A stretch of 64,000 nt of DNA from Caballeronia sp. dw_276 (GTDB lineage Bacteria > Pseudomonadota > Gammaproteobacteria > Burkholderiales > Burkholderiaceae), in assembly GCF_018449635.1 (NCBI RefSeq), contig NZ_JAAVUV010000015.1, positions 124,001-188,000 of the forward strand, in the 5' to 3' direction. This document shows positions 9,412 to 17,799 of the stretch, piece after piece. The translations under genes were made by a program, and so were the position numbers. Each line of letters starts with the position of its first letter. Positions within the stretch are counted from its first letter, which is position 1. A model generated the notes under the pieces. That model saw only the letters and a list, made by a program, of their open reading frames with translations, made no database searches and was not told where the DNA came from.

Positions 9412-10626
9412 ATGAATCCAAAAGCTCACGAATCCGACAGTTTACCCGCTCCCGGCCCCGACGCGCTCGCGCAGTCCGAACGGCTGACCGCGCGCATCCG
9501 CGAAGAAATCGCGGCCGCAGGCGGCTGGATGCCTTTTAGCCGATATATGGACCTCGCGCTCTACGCGCCCGGCCTCGGCTATTACAGCGGTGGCGCGATG
9601 AAATTCGGCAAACGCGGCGACGATGGCAGCGATTTCGTCACCGCGCCCGAAATGTCGCCATTGTTCTCGGCGACGCTTGCCCGGCCTGTCGCGCAGGCGT
9701 TGCGCGACAGCAGCACGCGTAACCTGATGGAGTTCGGCGCCGGCACGGGCAAGCTCGCGGCGGGTTTGCTGAACGCGCTCAAGGCCCTCGACGTTCCTTT
9801 CGACAGTTATGCCATCGTGGATTTGTCGGGCGAATTGCAGGAACGCCAACGCGCGACGATAGAATCCGAGACGCCCGATCTGGCATCGAAAGTCCGGTGG
9901 TTGAGCGCGCTGCCCGAGCAATTCGAAGGCGTGGTGATCGGCAACGAAGTTCTGGACGCCATGCCCGTGCGGCTGGTCGTGCGCAAACTTGGCGAATGGC
10001 AGGAACGCGGCGTTATCTGGGCGCAAGATCATTTCGCCTTCAACGACAAACCTTTATTGGCCGCGCTCGATAACCCCTTGCTCGCCGAAATCGATACGAC
10101 CATCGACGAAGTCAACGACGAGCCGTTCATCGAATATGTGAGCGAGACGCACGAAGCCGCTTTGGCCTTTACGCGCACCATTTGCACGATGCTCACGCGC
10201 GGCGCGGCGTTCTTTATTGATTACGGGTTTCCGCGGCGCGAGTTTTATCACGCTCAGCGCGCTCAGGGCACGCTGATGTGCCATTACCGGCATCGCGCGC
10301 ACGGCGATCCGTTCTTGTATCCGGGCTTGCAGGACATCACGGCGCACGTGGAGTTTTCGGGCATCGCGGAAGCTGGAACCGATGCCGGCGCGGAGCTGCT
10401 CGGCTTCACGTCCCAGGCGCGGTTTCTGATGAACGCGGGCATTACAGACGCGCTTTCCGACATCGATCCAACCGATGTCCGCCGTTTCCTGCCCGCGGCT
10501 AACGCGGTGCAAAAGTTGTTATCGGAGGCGGAAATGGGCGAGTTGTTCAAGGTGATCGCGTTCTCGCGGGGTATCGATGACACGATCGCCGCGTTCTCGT
10601 CCGGCGACCGCTCGCACACGCTATGA
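9412..10626 (+). CDS. MidA/NDUFAF7-type class I SAM-dependent methyltransferase
   Basis: A 404-residue protein of the COG1565 family; the eukaryotic member NDUFAF7 methylates an arginine in respiratory complex I. The SAM site is MEFGAGTGKLA (106-116); the family signatures GWMPFSRYMDLALYAPGLGY (38-57) and GNEVLDAMPVR are intact. The ATG at 9412 was chosen because homologous sequence starts right after it; an in-frame upstream codon at 9082 would run antisense through the SDR gene. Bacterial function is not well established; protein methylation is an inference from the family. Confidence 0.9.
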   Translation: MNPKAHESDSLPAPGPDALAQSERLTARIREEIAAAGGWMPFSRYMDLALYAPGLGYYSGGAMKFGKRGDDGSDFVTAPEMSPLFSATLARPVAQALRDSSTRNLMEFGAGTGKLAAGLLNALKALDVPFDSYAIVDLSGELQERQRATIESETPDLASKVRWLSALPEQFEGVVIGNEVLDAMPVRLVVRKLGEWQERGVIWAQDHFAFNDKPLLAALDNPLLAEIDTTIDEVNDEPFIEYVSETHEAALAFTRTICTMLTRGAAFFIDYGFPRREFYHAQRAQGTLMCHYRHRAHGDPFLYPGLQDITAHVEFSGIAEAGTDAGAELLGFTSQARFLMNAGITDALSDIDPTDVRRFLPAANAVQKLLSEAEMGELFKVIAFSRGIDDTIAAFSSGDRSHTL

Positions 10627-10630
10627 CGCC

Positions 10631-10825
10631 ATGATCCGCTGGGTTCTCACCACGTTTATTGCGTTGACGATTCTCTCGGCTTCTTTGCCGTGGATGAAGA
10701 AACTCGGCATCGGCAAATTACCTGGCGACTTCACATTGCGGTTGTTCGGGCGCGAGTATTCGTTCCCGTTCATGTCAACAATCCTGCTTTCGATCATTCT
10801 TTCGCTGATCGCGCGGGCGCTTTAA
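10631..10825 (+). CDS. DUF2905 small membrane protein
   Basis: A 64-residue integral membrane protein of the DUF2905 family with two predicted helices (WVLTTFIALTILSASLPW and STILLSIILSLIARAL) and the conserved middle LPGDFTL. It starts four bases after the midA stop, so it is probably co-transcribed with midA. Its last four bases overlap the end of cca on the other strand. Function unknown. Confidence 0.85.
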   Translation: MIRWVLTTFIALTILSASLPWMKKLGIGKLPGDFTLRLFGREYSFPFMSTILLSIILSLIARAL

Positions 10826-12060
10826 GCGCTTTGAAGAGCAGCTTCCACAGCCGCGACCCGCGCGGCGTGAACCGCGTCCTTGATCTTCGCCGGCTCGTTC
10901 GCGTATTGCTGCGCGACGGCGCCGGCATCGACCGCGCGCGCCGCCACCAGCGCCTCGCGCAAACGCTCGGCCTGCGGATACGGCTGCTGGCTCAAACCGA
11001 GACGGCCCCGGGCATCGGAGACGCAAGCTTGCAGCGCCTCGGCGAACCGCGCGGGTTTGCGCAACGCATCGCATCGCTCGAATAAACGCACCAGCGCGGC
11101 CGCGCCAAACTCCATCACACGATGGATATTTCCGTGCTCACGCGCGACCAGCATTGCGAGGTCGCGGCAATCGTTTGGTACGCGCAACCGCTCGCAAAGC
11201 GGCTTCAGCAGATCGACGCTGCGCATTTCATGTCCGACATGACGCGGCAAGATATCTTCCGGCGTGGTCGCCTTGCCGAGATCGTGCGTGAGCGCGGCAA
11301 ACCGGACTGGCAACGTAAAACCATGCGCCGCCGCGTAATCGACGACCATCATCACGTGAATGCCGGTATCGACTTCGGGGTGATAGTCGGCCCGTTGCGC
11401 GACGCCCCATAACGAATCCACCTCCGGCAATATCCGCACGAGCGCGCCGCACGCGCGCAGCACCTCGAACATGCGGGACGGCATCTTCTCCATCAACCCA
11501 CGCGATACTTCCTGCCAGACGCGCTCGGGCACGAGCGCATCGACTTCGCCATCGGCGACCATGCGTTTCATCAGTGCGAGAGTTTCATCGGCGATGGTGA
11601 AATCCGCAAAGCGCGCCGCAAACCGCGCGATCCGCAGAATCCGCACCGGATCTTCGATGAACGCATCGCCGACATGCCGGAAAATACGTGCTTCGATATC
11701 CGCACGGCCATTGAACGGGTCGATCACCGGCCCGGTCAGTTCGCCATCCGGCCGCACTTCGCGCGCCATTGCGTTGACGGTCAGATCGCGCCGGGCGAGA
11801 TCCTCTTCCAGGGTGACGTCTGGGGCGTAGAAAAACTGAAACCCGTGATATCCCGCCGATGTCTTGCGCTCAGTCCGCGCCAACGCATATTCCTCGTGCG
11901 TTTGCGGATGCAGGAAGACGGGGAAATCCTTGCCGACCGGCCTGAAACCCTGCGCGGTCATTTGCTCGGGCGTGGCGCCAACCACGACGTAATCGCGGTC
12001 CTGCACCGGCAAACCGAGCATTTCATCGCGGATTGCACCGCCCACGGCGTAGATGTTCAT
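10822..12060 (-). CDS. cca: Multifunctional CCA-adding tRNA nucleotidyltransferase
   Basis: Adds or repairs the 3' CCA end of tRNAs without a nucleic acid template. 412 residues. The class II nucleotidyltransferase head has GGAIRDEMLG (7-16), DRD (21-23) for metal binding, and EDPVRILRIARFAARF. A C-terminal HD domain (ALTHDLGKATTPEDI) marks the E. coli-type multifunctional form with phosphohydrolase activities. It overlaps the GST gene by 4 bp (ATGA) and is the last gene of a minus-strand group. Confidence 0.97.
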   Translation of the reverse strand: MNIYAVGGAIRDEMLGLPVQDRDYVVVGATPEQMTAQGFRPVGKDFPVFLHPQTHEEYALARTERKTSAGYHGFQFFYAPDVTLEEDLARRDLTVNAMAREVRPDGELTGPVIDPFNGRADIEARIFRHVGDAFIEDPVRILRIARFAARFADFTIADETLALMKRMVADGEVDALVPERVWQEVSRGLMEKMPSRMFEVLRACGALVRILPEVDSLWGVAQRADYHPEVDTGIHVMMVVDYAAAHGFTLPVRFAALTHDLGKATTPEDILPRHVGHEMRSVDLLKPLCERLRVPNDCRDLAMLVAREHGNIHRVMEFGAAALVRLFERCDALRKPARFAEALQACVSDARGRLGLSQQPYPQAERLREALVAARAVDAGAVAQQYANEPAKIKDAVHAARVAAVEAALQSA

Positions 12061-12677
12061 TGCTCTTTCCGCGCGCCTTCAATCCATTCGGCGACTTCCG
12101 GCATGGTCGTGATGTGCTTGCAATAGTCGCGTGCCGTGTCGCTGATCTTCGGCGCGTACGAATTGAAGCGCATGACAACGGGCGCGAACATCGCGTCGGC
12201 AATACCGAATTCCTTGCCGAACAAGAACGGTCCGCCGTGGACGCTCAGACACGAACTCCAGATCTTGTCGATGCGCTTCACGTTCGACAACGCACCCGCC
12301 GTCAACGGCTGGCCGAACGCCTGACGCTGGATGTTCATCGACATTTGTTCGCGCAGATCGCCGAAACCCGCGTGCATTTCAGCGCTGATGCTGCGGGCGT
12401 GCGCGCGCGAAGCGGCATCGCGCGGCCACATGGCGTGTTGCGGGTAAAGCTCGGCCAGCGTTTCCATGATCGCGAGGGATTCCCAGACGGCGTCGCCGGC
12501 ATCGGTCACAAGACACGGCACTTTGCCGGACGGCGAATGCGCCAAGATGTTCGCGGTCGAATCCGGCTGGCCAAGGCGGATCAAGACCTCTTCGAACGCA
12601 ATGCCGAAGTGCTTGAGCACGAGCCACGGCCGCATGGACCACGACGATTGATTCTTGTCACCGATAACGAGTTTCAT
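12057..12677 (-). CDS. Glutathione S-transferase family protein
   Basis: A 206-residue cytosolic GST-like protein. The N-terminal thioredoxin-like domain has the early serine-rich site NQSSWSMRPW (9-18), typical of serine-type GSTs, and the glutathione-contact pattern SGKVPCLV...WESLAIMETL. The C-terminal helical domain contains FGIADAMFAPVV. The substrate is unknown. It is sandwiched between the NDUFA9-like gene (27 bp gap) and cca (4 bp overlap), an arrangement I know from Burkholderia relatives. Confidence 0.9.
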   Translation of the reverse strand: MKLVIGDKNQSSWSMRPWLVLKHFGIAFEEVLIRLGQPDSTANILAHSPSGKVPCLVTDAGDAVWESLAIMETLAELYPQHAMWPRDAASRAHARSISAEMHAGFGDLREQMSMNIQRQAFGQPLTAGALSNVKRIDKIWSSCLSVHGGPFLFGKEFGIADAMFAPVVMRFNSYAPKISDTARDYCKHITTMPEVAEWIEGARKEQ

Positions 12678-12704
12678 CGCAATATTTGAAGTTAAAAACG
12701 TGAA

Positions 12705-13658
12705 TCAACGCCCCGCCGACGCACGGAACGTATTGAAGCGCGAACGCGTGGATGCGCCCGTGAGATACATGGGCGCAATCGCTTCAATGCTCGCCGGATC
12801 GATACCCAGTTCCGGCGCAATCGGACCGCTCGCAATGTTCGGCGCTTTCATGGAATCCAGATTATCGCGCGACATCATGGGTTCGCCGGGCGCGAGCTCG
12901 AGCGACATGGCCTGAAGGCGGCCGAGAGACTCGGGCAAGCGGATGATGCGAGCATTCTTGCCGATCGCCGCGCCGCTGAAGCGCACGAGTTCTTCGAGCG
13001 TATAGACTGTTGGGCCGGTGAGTTCGTAAGCACGGCCGCTGGCGGCATCGAGGTCGAGCGCGTTGACGAAGGCCTTGGCGACATCGCCGACAAAAACGGG
13101 CTGGAACTGCGCCTGCGAACACGCGAGAGGAATCACGGGAAAGATCCGTTCGAGGAACGCAAACTGATTCAGGAAATTGTCTTCGGGGCCGAAAACCACG
13201 GACGGACGAAAGATGGTCGCGGCGAGATTCGAATCGCGCACGGCTTTTTCGCCATCGCCTTTCGAGCGCAGGTACATGCTCGGGCCGTTGGAATCCGCGC
13301 CGAGCGCGCTCATGTGAAGCAGGCGCCGCACGCCTTTCGCCTGACACGCGGCCACGATCTTGTTCGGCAACTCGACATGCGCCTTCGCGAATTGCGGACC
13401 GTAGGGCACGCCGCGTTTGCCTTGCAACACGCCGACGAGGTTGATCACGGCATCGGCTTGAGACACGAACGCAGCGAGTTGAACGGGATCGTAGACGTTG
13501 GTTTCGATCACATCCACGGGCAGAAGGGTGAGGTGCGCTGCATTCTCGCGCCGCCGGGTGGCGATGCGCACGTTCTTGCCGACTTCGACAAGCGCGTTGA
13601 CCAGATGACTGCCGATAAACCCCGACCCGCCGATCAACGCAATGGTTTGATGTCGCAT
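12705..13658 (-). CDS. NDUFA9-like atypical SDR, NAD(P)-binding protein
   Basis: A 317-residue extended/atypical short-chain dehydrogenase. The dinucleotide motif GGSGFIG is at 10-16, and the family signature runs through VINLVGVLQGKRG and FRPSVVFGPEDNFLNQF. The usual catalytic YxxxK is changed to YLRSK, as in the complex I NDUFA9 subfamily, where the protein binds a nucleotide rather than working as a standard oxidoreductase. No nuo genes lie nearby. Role unproven. Confidence 0.85.
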   Translation of the reverse strand: MRHQTIALIGGSGFIGSHLVNALVEVGKNVRIATRRRENAAHLTLLPVDVIETNVYDPVQLAAFVSQADAVINLVGVLQGKRGVPYGPQFAKAHVELPNKIVAACQAKGVRRLLHMSALGADSNGPSMYLRSKGDGEKAVRDSNLAATIFRPSVVFGPEDNFLNQFAFLERIFPVIPLACSQAQFQPVFVGDVAKAFVNALDLDAASGRAYELTGPTVYTLEELVRFSGAAIGKNARIIRLPESLGRLQAMSLELAPGEPMMSRDNLDSMKAPNIASGPIAPELGIDPASIEAIAPMYLTGASTRSRFNTFRASAGR

Positions 13659-13681
13659 ATTCGCCTCTGTGAGTGACAGCG

Positions 13682-13714
13682 GCGGCGCGCGGAAGGTGGC
13701 TCCCCGCGCGCCGC
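13682..13714 (-). terminator. GC-rich hairpin after slt
   Basis: A perfect 11-bp stem, GCGGCGCGCGG with CCGCGCGCCGC, and an 11-base loop sit between slt and the NDUFA9-like gene. No T run follows, so it may be an attenuating or processing hairpin rather than a full terminator. Confidence 0.4.
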
Positions 13715-13758
13715 GTTGCCGGATAAGCGAAACGCGCGGCGAGCCTGATGCAATACGC

Positions 13759-15726
13759 TTACGGCGCGATGTAGCCGAGCCGCGCCTTCAGCGATTGCGG
13801 ACGACCCTCGAACAACGCCGCGTAATACACGGTGTTCGACAGCACGTTCTTGACGTAATCGCGGGTTTCGGTGAATGGAATGGTTTCAGCAAAAATCGCG
13901 CCCTCTACCGGACCGTTCAACGTGGAGCGCCATTGTTTCGGCCGTCCCGGACCCGCGTTGTAGCCGGCCGTTGCCAGCACGGCGGAGTCGTCGAACTGGT
14001 TATAGACCATGGCCAGATAGTTCGTGCCGAGCAGAATGTTTGTATCGATGTCATTCATCTGCTCACGCGAAACCGGGCCCATGCCAATCTTCTTCGCCAC
14101 GAGTTGCGCGGTGCCAGGCATCAACTGCATCAGGCCGCCCGCGCCAACCTCGGACTTCGCGTTGATGATGAAACGCGATTCCTGGCGGATCAGGCCGTAC
14201 GCCCATTCAATATCGAGCCCGGTATTCTTCGATTCCCGGTCGACCACGTCCTTGTACGGCGCGAGATAACGCAGCGAGAAATCGTGCTCGGTCTTGGTTT
14301 TATCGGCGGTATTCACGGTGCGGTCGAACAATTCGATACGACGTGCGTACTGCGCCGTCGCCAGCAACTGACGGTCCGTCATGGTCCGCAGCGGCCAGTT
14401 CCATTCGCGGTTGCCTTCGAGGCGCAGGTTCATGTTGTAGAACTTCTGCGACAACGCGAAACCCGGCACCGTCCCGGCTTGGGCGATTTCAGCGTCGGTC
14501 ACGGTCGTGCGCGGCGGCACGGTGATCTTCTGCCCCAATTCTTCCGATGCCAGTTGCCCGTAGAAATTGAACTGATCCGCGATGCTCGTAAATTCCTGCG
14601 CGGCCGTGGCGGTGTCTCCGGCTTGCTTCAATGCGCGTCCGTGCCAATAAATCCACGATGGCTGGTTGCGCAGCGCGGGTGGCATTTGCTCGATCGACCA
14701 GCGCACCATGGTCCAGTCGCCGGCGAGCAATGCCATGCGCGTACGCCATTCGTAAGCGGGATTCGACAACTGCGCATTCACCGACAACCTGTACCAGTCC
14801 ACCGCGCTCGGCATGCGTTTCGACGCAGCCTGATACGCAATCGTGCCCCAGCCGGTCGCGCGCTCGAGCGGCGTCAAGGCAGGCGCCACCGAACTGAACG
14901 ATGCCGCCGCCATGGCCGGATCGTTGCGCGCCATGCGCGTGATGGCGAGCAACGCGAGTTGATGCGACGACGTGTCACGACCTACGCCACGCGCGAGATA
15001 CAGCGGCGGCGTGTTCGCTGCGCTGTCGAACGAGTTTTGGCTTGGGCGCTGTTGGCCGAGTGCGTCGGCAATCTTGCTGCCGGTGTTCGTGTAGTTCTGC
15101 TCGTACGCGAGACGAATCTGTTGCCAAACGTCGTCGGAGGTAAATTGCTGCGATACGGCGAGCCCGTTGATCAGGTCCACGCAACCGTCGCCATACCACT
15201 TAGGATCCACGAGCAATGCCCGCGCGGCATCCGACACGTTTTCTCCGCGCGATGCCCGCGCTTCGAGCGCGTAGCATTTCACCTGGGTGTCGTCGTTCAG
15301 CACGAAGCGCTGGTATTGATCGAGGAAATTGCGCCAGTCGTGGCGCGCGCCCAGCACGACCAGATAGTCGTTGCGCATGCGATCGGCGATGGCCTGACCG
15401 TCGTAGCGCTGCAGGAACGACAGCACCGGCTCGTCCGGCGCGTCGATGCGCGCGTGGCCTTGCGAGTCGAAAAGTTGCGGCTTGAGCGTGAAATATTCGA
15501 CGTAACCCGGCGCCGGATAGTTCGGAATTTGCGCGGCGAGCTGCATGGCGCGGCCGGCGTCATTCGCGCGCGCGGCTTCGCGCAGCTGAATGAAAGTCCG
15601 GTCGTCTTGCGACAGCGAATAATCGACTGAAGGACGAACTGCCGAAGCCGTGCTGCACCCGATCAGCGTGATCGTGGCGAGCGCCGTGGCGGCTGCGAGA
15701 TATACTCGTTTGAGACGTTTTGACAT
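13759..15726 (-). CDS. slt: Soluble lytic murein transglycosylase (Slt70-like lipoprotein)
   Basis: Cleaves the MurNAc-GlcNAc bond of peptidoglycan, forming 1,6-anhydro ends. 655 residues. A lipoprotein signal is visible: basic start, hydrophobic core and lipobox LIGC (Cys24). A long alpha-superhelical middle precedes the C-terminal SLT domain, with catalytic Glu516 in RQESRF, then GLMQLMPGTA, GTNYLAMV and AGYNAGPGR. The ATG at 15726 was chosen because the signal peptide starts there. It is divergent from the 5-formyl-THF cyclo-ligase gene, with 20 bp between the start codons. Confidence 0.94.
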   Translation of the reverse strand: MSKRLKRVYLAAATALATITLIGCSTASAVRPSVDYSLSQDDRTFIQLREAARANDAGRAMQLAAQIPNYPAPGYVEYFTLKPQLFDSQGHARIDAPDEPVLSFLQRYDGQAIADRMRNDYLVVLGARHDWRNFLDQYQRFVLNDDTQVKCYALEARASRGENVSDAARALLVDPKWYGDGCVDLINGLAVSQQFTSDDVWQQIRLAYEQNYTNTGSKIADALGQQRPSQNSFDSAANTPPLYLARGVGRDTSSHQLALLAITRMARNDPAMAAASFSSVAPALTPLERATGWGTIAYQAASKRMPSAVDWYRLSVNAQLSNPAYEWRTRMALLAGDWTMVRWSIEQMPPALRNQPSWIYWHGRALKQAGDTATAAQEFTSIADQFNFYGQLASEELGQKITVPPRTTVTDAEIAQAGTVPGFALSQKFYNMNLRLEGNREWNWPLRTMTDRQLLATAQYARRIELFDRTVNTADKTKTEHDFSLRYLAPYKDVVDRESKNTGLDIEWAYGLIRQESRFIINAKSEVGAGGLMQLMPGTAQLVAKKIGMGPVSREQMNDIDTNILLGTNYLAMVYNQFDDSAVLATAGYNAGPGRPKQWRSTLNGPVEGAIFAETIPFTETRDYVKNVLSNTVYYAALFEGRPQSLKARLGYIAP

Positions 15727-15746
15727 CGTTTTTTGCGGAGCGCGAA

Positions 15747-16343
15747 GTGATCCAAAGCATAGCATGCAACCCTCTGATGGAAGCCAAAAGCGCGCTGCGC
15801 GCGAGCTTGCTTGCAACCCGCGAAACACAAGGCGGCGAGGCCGATCACGAGGCGCGTGGCGAAGCGCTTGTGCGGCGTTTGATGGAGGTCGTGGCGCGGT
15901 ATCCGGATGTATCGAGCATCGGGTTTTACTGGCCCGTTGCCGGGGAGTTCGATGCACGCAATGCGTTGGCCGTTTGGCTGGCGTTGTCGGCGTCGAGGAC
16001 GGCGGCGTTGCCGGTGGTCGTTGCTCCGAGGCAACCGCTCGTTTTTCACGCGTGGCGGTGCGATTCCGCGATGAAGAAAGGGCGTTATGGCATTGCCGTG
16101 CCGCAGGAGGAACGCGTGGTGGTTCCGGATCTACTGCTGATTCCCTGCGTGGGTTTCGATGCCGGTCGGTATCGGCTGGGATATGGCGGCGGATATTACG
16201 ACCGGACGCTGGCGTTCTGGCCCGCGGAGAAGAAACCCGCGACGGTCGGGGTGGCGTTTGAATCTGCGAAGTGTGATGCGCTACCGCGCGGGGAGTTCGA
16301 TTTGCCGTTGGGCGCGATTGTGACTGAATCCGCTATTTATTAG
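15747..16343 (+). CDS. fau: 5-formyltetrahydrofolate cyclo-ligase
   Basis: ATP-dependent conversion of 5-formyl-THF to 5,10-methenyl-THF (the YgfA/MTHFS family). 198 residues with the GTG start. The signature LLIPCVGFDAGRYRLGYGGG and YYDRTL is intact, as are SIGFYWP and the KKGRYGIAVP segment. The GTG at 15747 is preferred since GGAG (15737-15740) lies six bases upstream; the internal ATG at 15777 has no ribosome site. Its TAG stop lies inside the left copy of a short direct repeat that flanks the repeat element to the right. Confidence 0.92.
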   Translation: MIQSIACNPLMEAKSALRASLLATRETQGGEADHEARGEALVRRLMEVVARYPDVSSIGFYWPVAGEFDARNALAVWLALSASRTAALPVVVAPRQPLVFHAWRCDSAMKKGRYGIAVPQEERVVVPDLLLIPCVGFDAGRYRLGYGGGYYDRTLAFWPAEKKPATVGVAFESAKCDALPRGEFDLPLGAIVTESAIY

Positions 16344-16346
16344 CGA

Positions 16347-17133
16347 TAGGTTTTCGTTCGCACTCGGTTGGAGGGCGGTCGGGGTTGATGCCGGGTTGCT
16401 GCTTTTTAGGTCTTCGCGCGTTTCTTGTTATCTGATTTCTTTAGCACTGTTAGCCACTGTCCGTGGCGGGACTTCATTTCTTTGTCCAACGGCGACAAAG
16501 AAACGAAGCAAAGAAAACGCCTTTCAACCGCTAATTCTTAAGTGTCCAAAGCGTGCAGTGACAACGTTTTGGCACCCCAAAAGCACGCTCGGCGAATAAC
16601 CTCGTCCCGTTGAAACCCTCCCCCTCCGTCAACGGCAACCCACACGCTTCGCCACCAGTGTGGGAATCCATCAACCAGGCTTCCGCGCTGCGCGCGCTGG
16701 CGCCCAAAACGAAGGGTCGGCCGCGCCGGTGGCGAGGCCATGGGTTCAAGATGCTTGAACCCGTTGTGGGCTATTCCGTTGTTATGCGTAGGCCAGGTTT
16801 CCGTGTTAACGGATTCCTACACTGGTGGCGAAGCGTGTGGGTATCTGTGTTCGGAGGGGGAGGGTTTCAACTGTCCGGGGTTATGCGCTGAGCGTGCTTT
16901 TGGGGTACCAAATAGTTATCAGTGCACGCTGGGGACACTTATGTGCCCTCGTTTGGAAGGCGTTTTCTTTGCTTCGTTTCTTTGTCGCCGTTGGACAAAG
17001 AAATGAAGTCCCGCCACGGACAGTGGCTAATAGTGCTAGAGAGAACAGCTAGAAACGAACGCGCGGTAGCCTAAAAAGCAGCAACCCGGCGTCAACCCCA
17101 ACCCCCAACCCCAGAGTGCGAACGAAAAACCTA
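16347..17133. repeat. Large inverted-repeat element with short flanking direct repeats
   Basis: Two arms of about 329 bp (16347-16675 and 16805-17133) are near-complete reverse complements over their whole length, around a 129-bp centre that itself contains a perfect GGGTTCAAG-ATG-CTTGAACCC hairpin (16742-16762). The termini are TAGGTTTT and AAAACCTA. The sequence TAGCGAT occurs at 16341-16347 and at 17134-17140, so a 6-bp TAGCGA exactly flanks the element, like a target-site duplication. The open frames inside are short and look like palindrome artefacts; no transposase is seen. I recall similar CTTTGCTTCGTTTCTTTGT repeats in Burkholderia-group genomes, but could not search for them. Confidence 0.85.
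16742..16762. repeat. Apical hairpin in the centre of the repeat element
   Basis: Perfect 9-bp arms, GGGTTCAAG and CTTGAACCC, separated by ATG, sit close to the dyad centre of the large element. Confidence 0.7.
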
Positions 17134-17643
17134 TAGCGATGCTGCGGCCCTCGCCGCCGTGTCATACAACCCCGAAGCATTGCGCAGCAACTGCGCCGCC
17201 TCTCCAATCTGCTCATTCGAAAGCCCGCTCTCCTTCAGCGCGCTGATCAGGCAACTCTCCCGCACTTCCCGATACTTCCCGCACAACTCGCGGCCCGCCG
17301 GCGTTGCGGAAAAGAACACTTCCTTCCCCACCTTTTCGCTCGCCACATACCCCCGCGCCATCAGCTTCTTCAAGGCGTAGCTCGCAACGTGCGTGTCCTC
17401 TATATTGAGTACAAAGCAAATATCGGCGATCTTTTTCTTGCGATCGCGGTGGCTGACATGATGCAACAGCGATACTTCCACCGCCGTCATGTCCTTGGCG
17501 CCCGCCGCCGACATGCAGCGCACCATCCATCGGTTGAACGCGTTGCCAGCCATGATCAACCCGTACTCGAACTCGGATAATTCCGCGCTGGTTTCGGATA
17601 CGAGATGCTCGGAGGAAACAATCTTGGTCGGGTGGCGGGGCAT
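17131..17643 (-). CDS. Winged-helix (MarR-like) transcriptional regulator
   Basis: A 170-residue DNA-binding protein. The middle shows a winged helix: DMTAVEVSLLHHV, then ICFVLNIEDTHVASYALKKLMARGYVASEKVGKEVFFSATPAGREL in consecutive segments. It is divergent from the pxpBCA genes and shares with them a palindromic control region, so it probably regulates 5-oxoproline use (inference from context). The ATG at 17643 is preferred over an upstream TTG at 17697, but neither has a clear ribosome site. Its stop codon lies inside the terminal repeat of the neighbouring element, so the gene end may have been changed by insertion. Confidence 0.8.
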   Translation of the reverse strand: MPRHPTKIVSSEHLVSETSAELSEFEYGLIMAGNAFNRWMVRCMSAAGAKDMTAVEVSLLHHVSHRDRKKKIADICFVLNIEDTHVASYALKKLMARGYVASEKVGKEVFFSATPAGRELCGKYREVRESCLISALKESGLSNEQIGEAAQLLRNASGLYDTAARAAASL

Positions 17644-17724
17644 GGCGTTTAACGGAACAATGTGCCAACGAGTGTAGCGTATCGACCGAAATTTCAATAA
17701 CTAGTACACATTCTTATTGATAAT

Positions 17725-17745
17725 TTGTCGATAATTTATTGACAA
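17725..17745. promoter_or_regulatory. Palindromic operator candidate between regulator and pxpB
   Basis: A 21-bp dyad, TTGTCGATAA-T-TTATTGACAA, has one mismatch per half. It overlaps a perfect -35 TTGACA (17739-17744) for pxpB, with a TCGAAT -10 at 17761-17766, and a TTGTCA/TATCAA pair reading toward the regulator on the other strand. An extra half-like TTGATAAT lies at 17717-17724. A bound repressor here could block both promoters. Confidence 0.55.
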
Positions 17746-17799
17746 TGTACATTCCGATGATCGAATCGAGGCGCGACCTCGAATACCGGCAAGGTCAGC

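Noticed and set aside
13669-15630. Plus-strand open frame of 653 codons opposite slt
   Set aside because: Antisense to a conserved lipoprotein transglycosylase; Arg-rich and without domains.
16396-17052. Several short open frames inside the inverted-repeat element
   Set aside because: Frames on both arms mirror each other because of the palindrome; no ribosome sites and no recognisable products.
17655-17670. TTGGCACATTGTTCC on the minus strand, like a sigma-54 promoter
   Set aside because: The -24 GG is present, but the -12 GC is missing at the required spacing.
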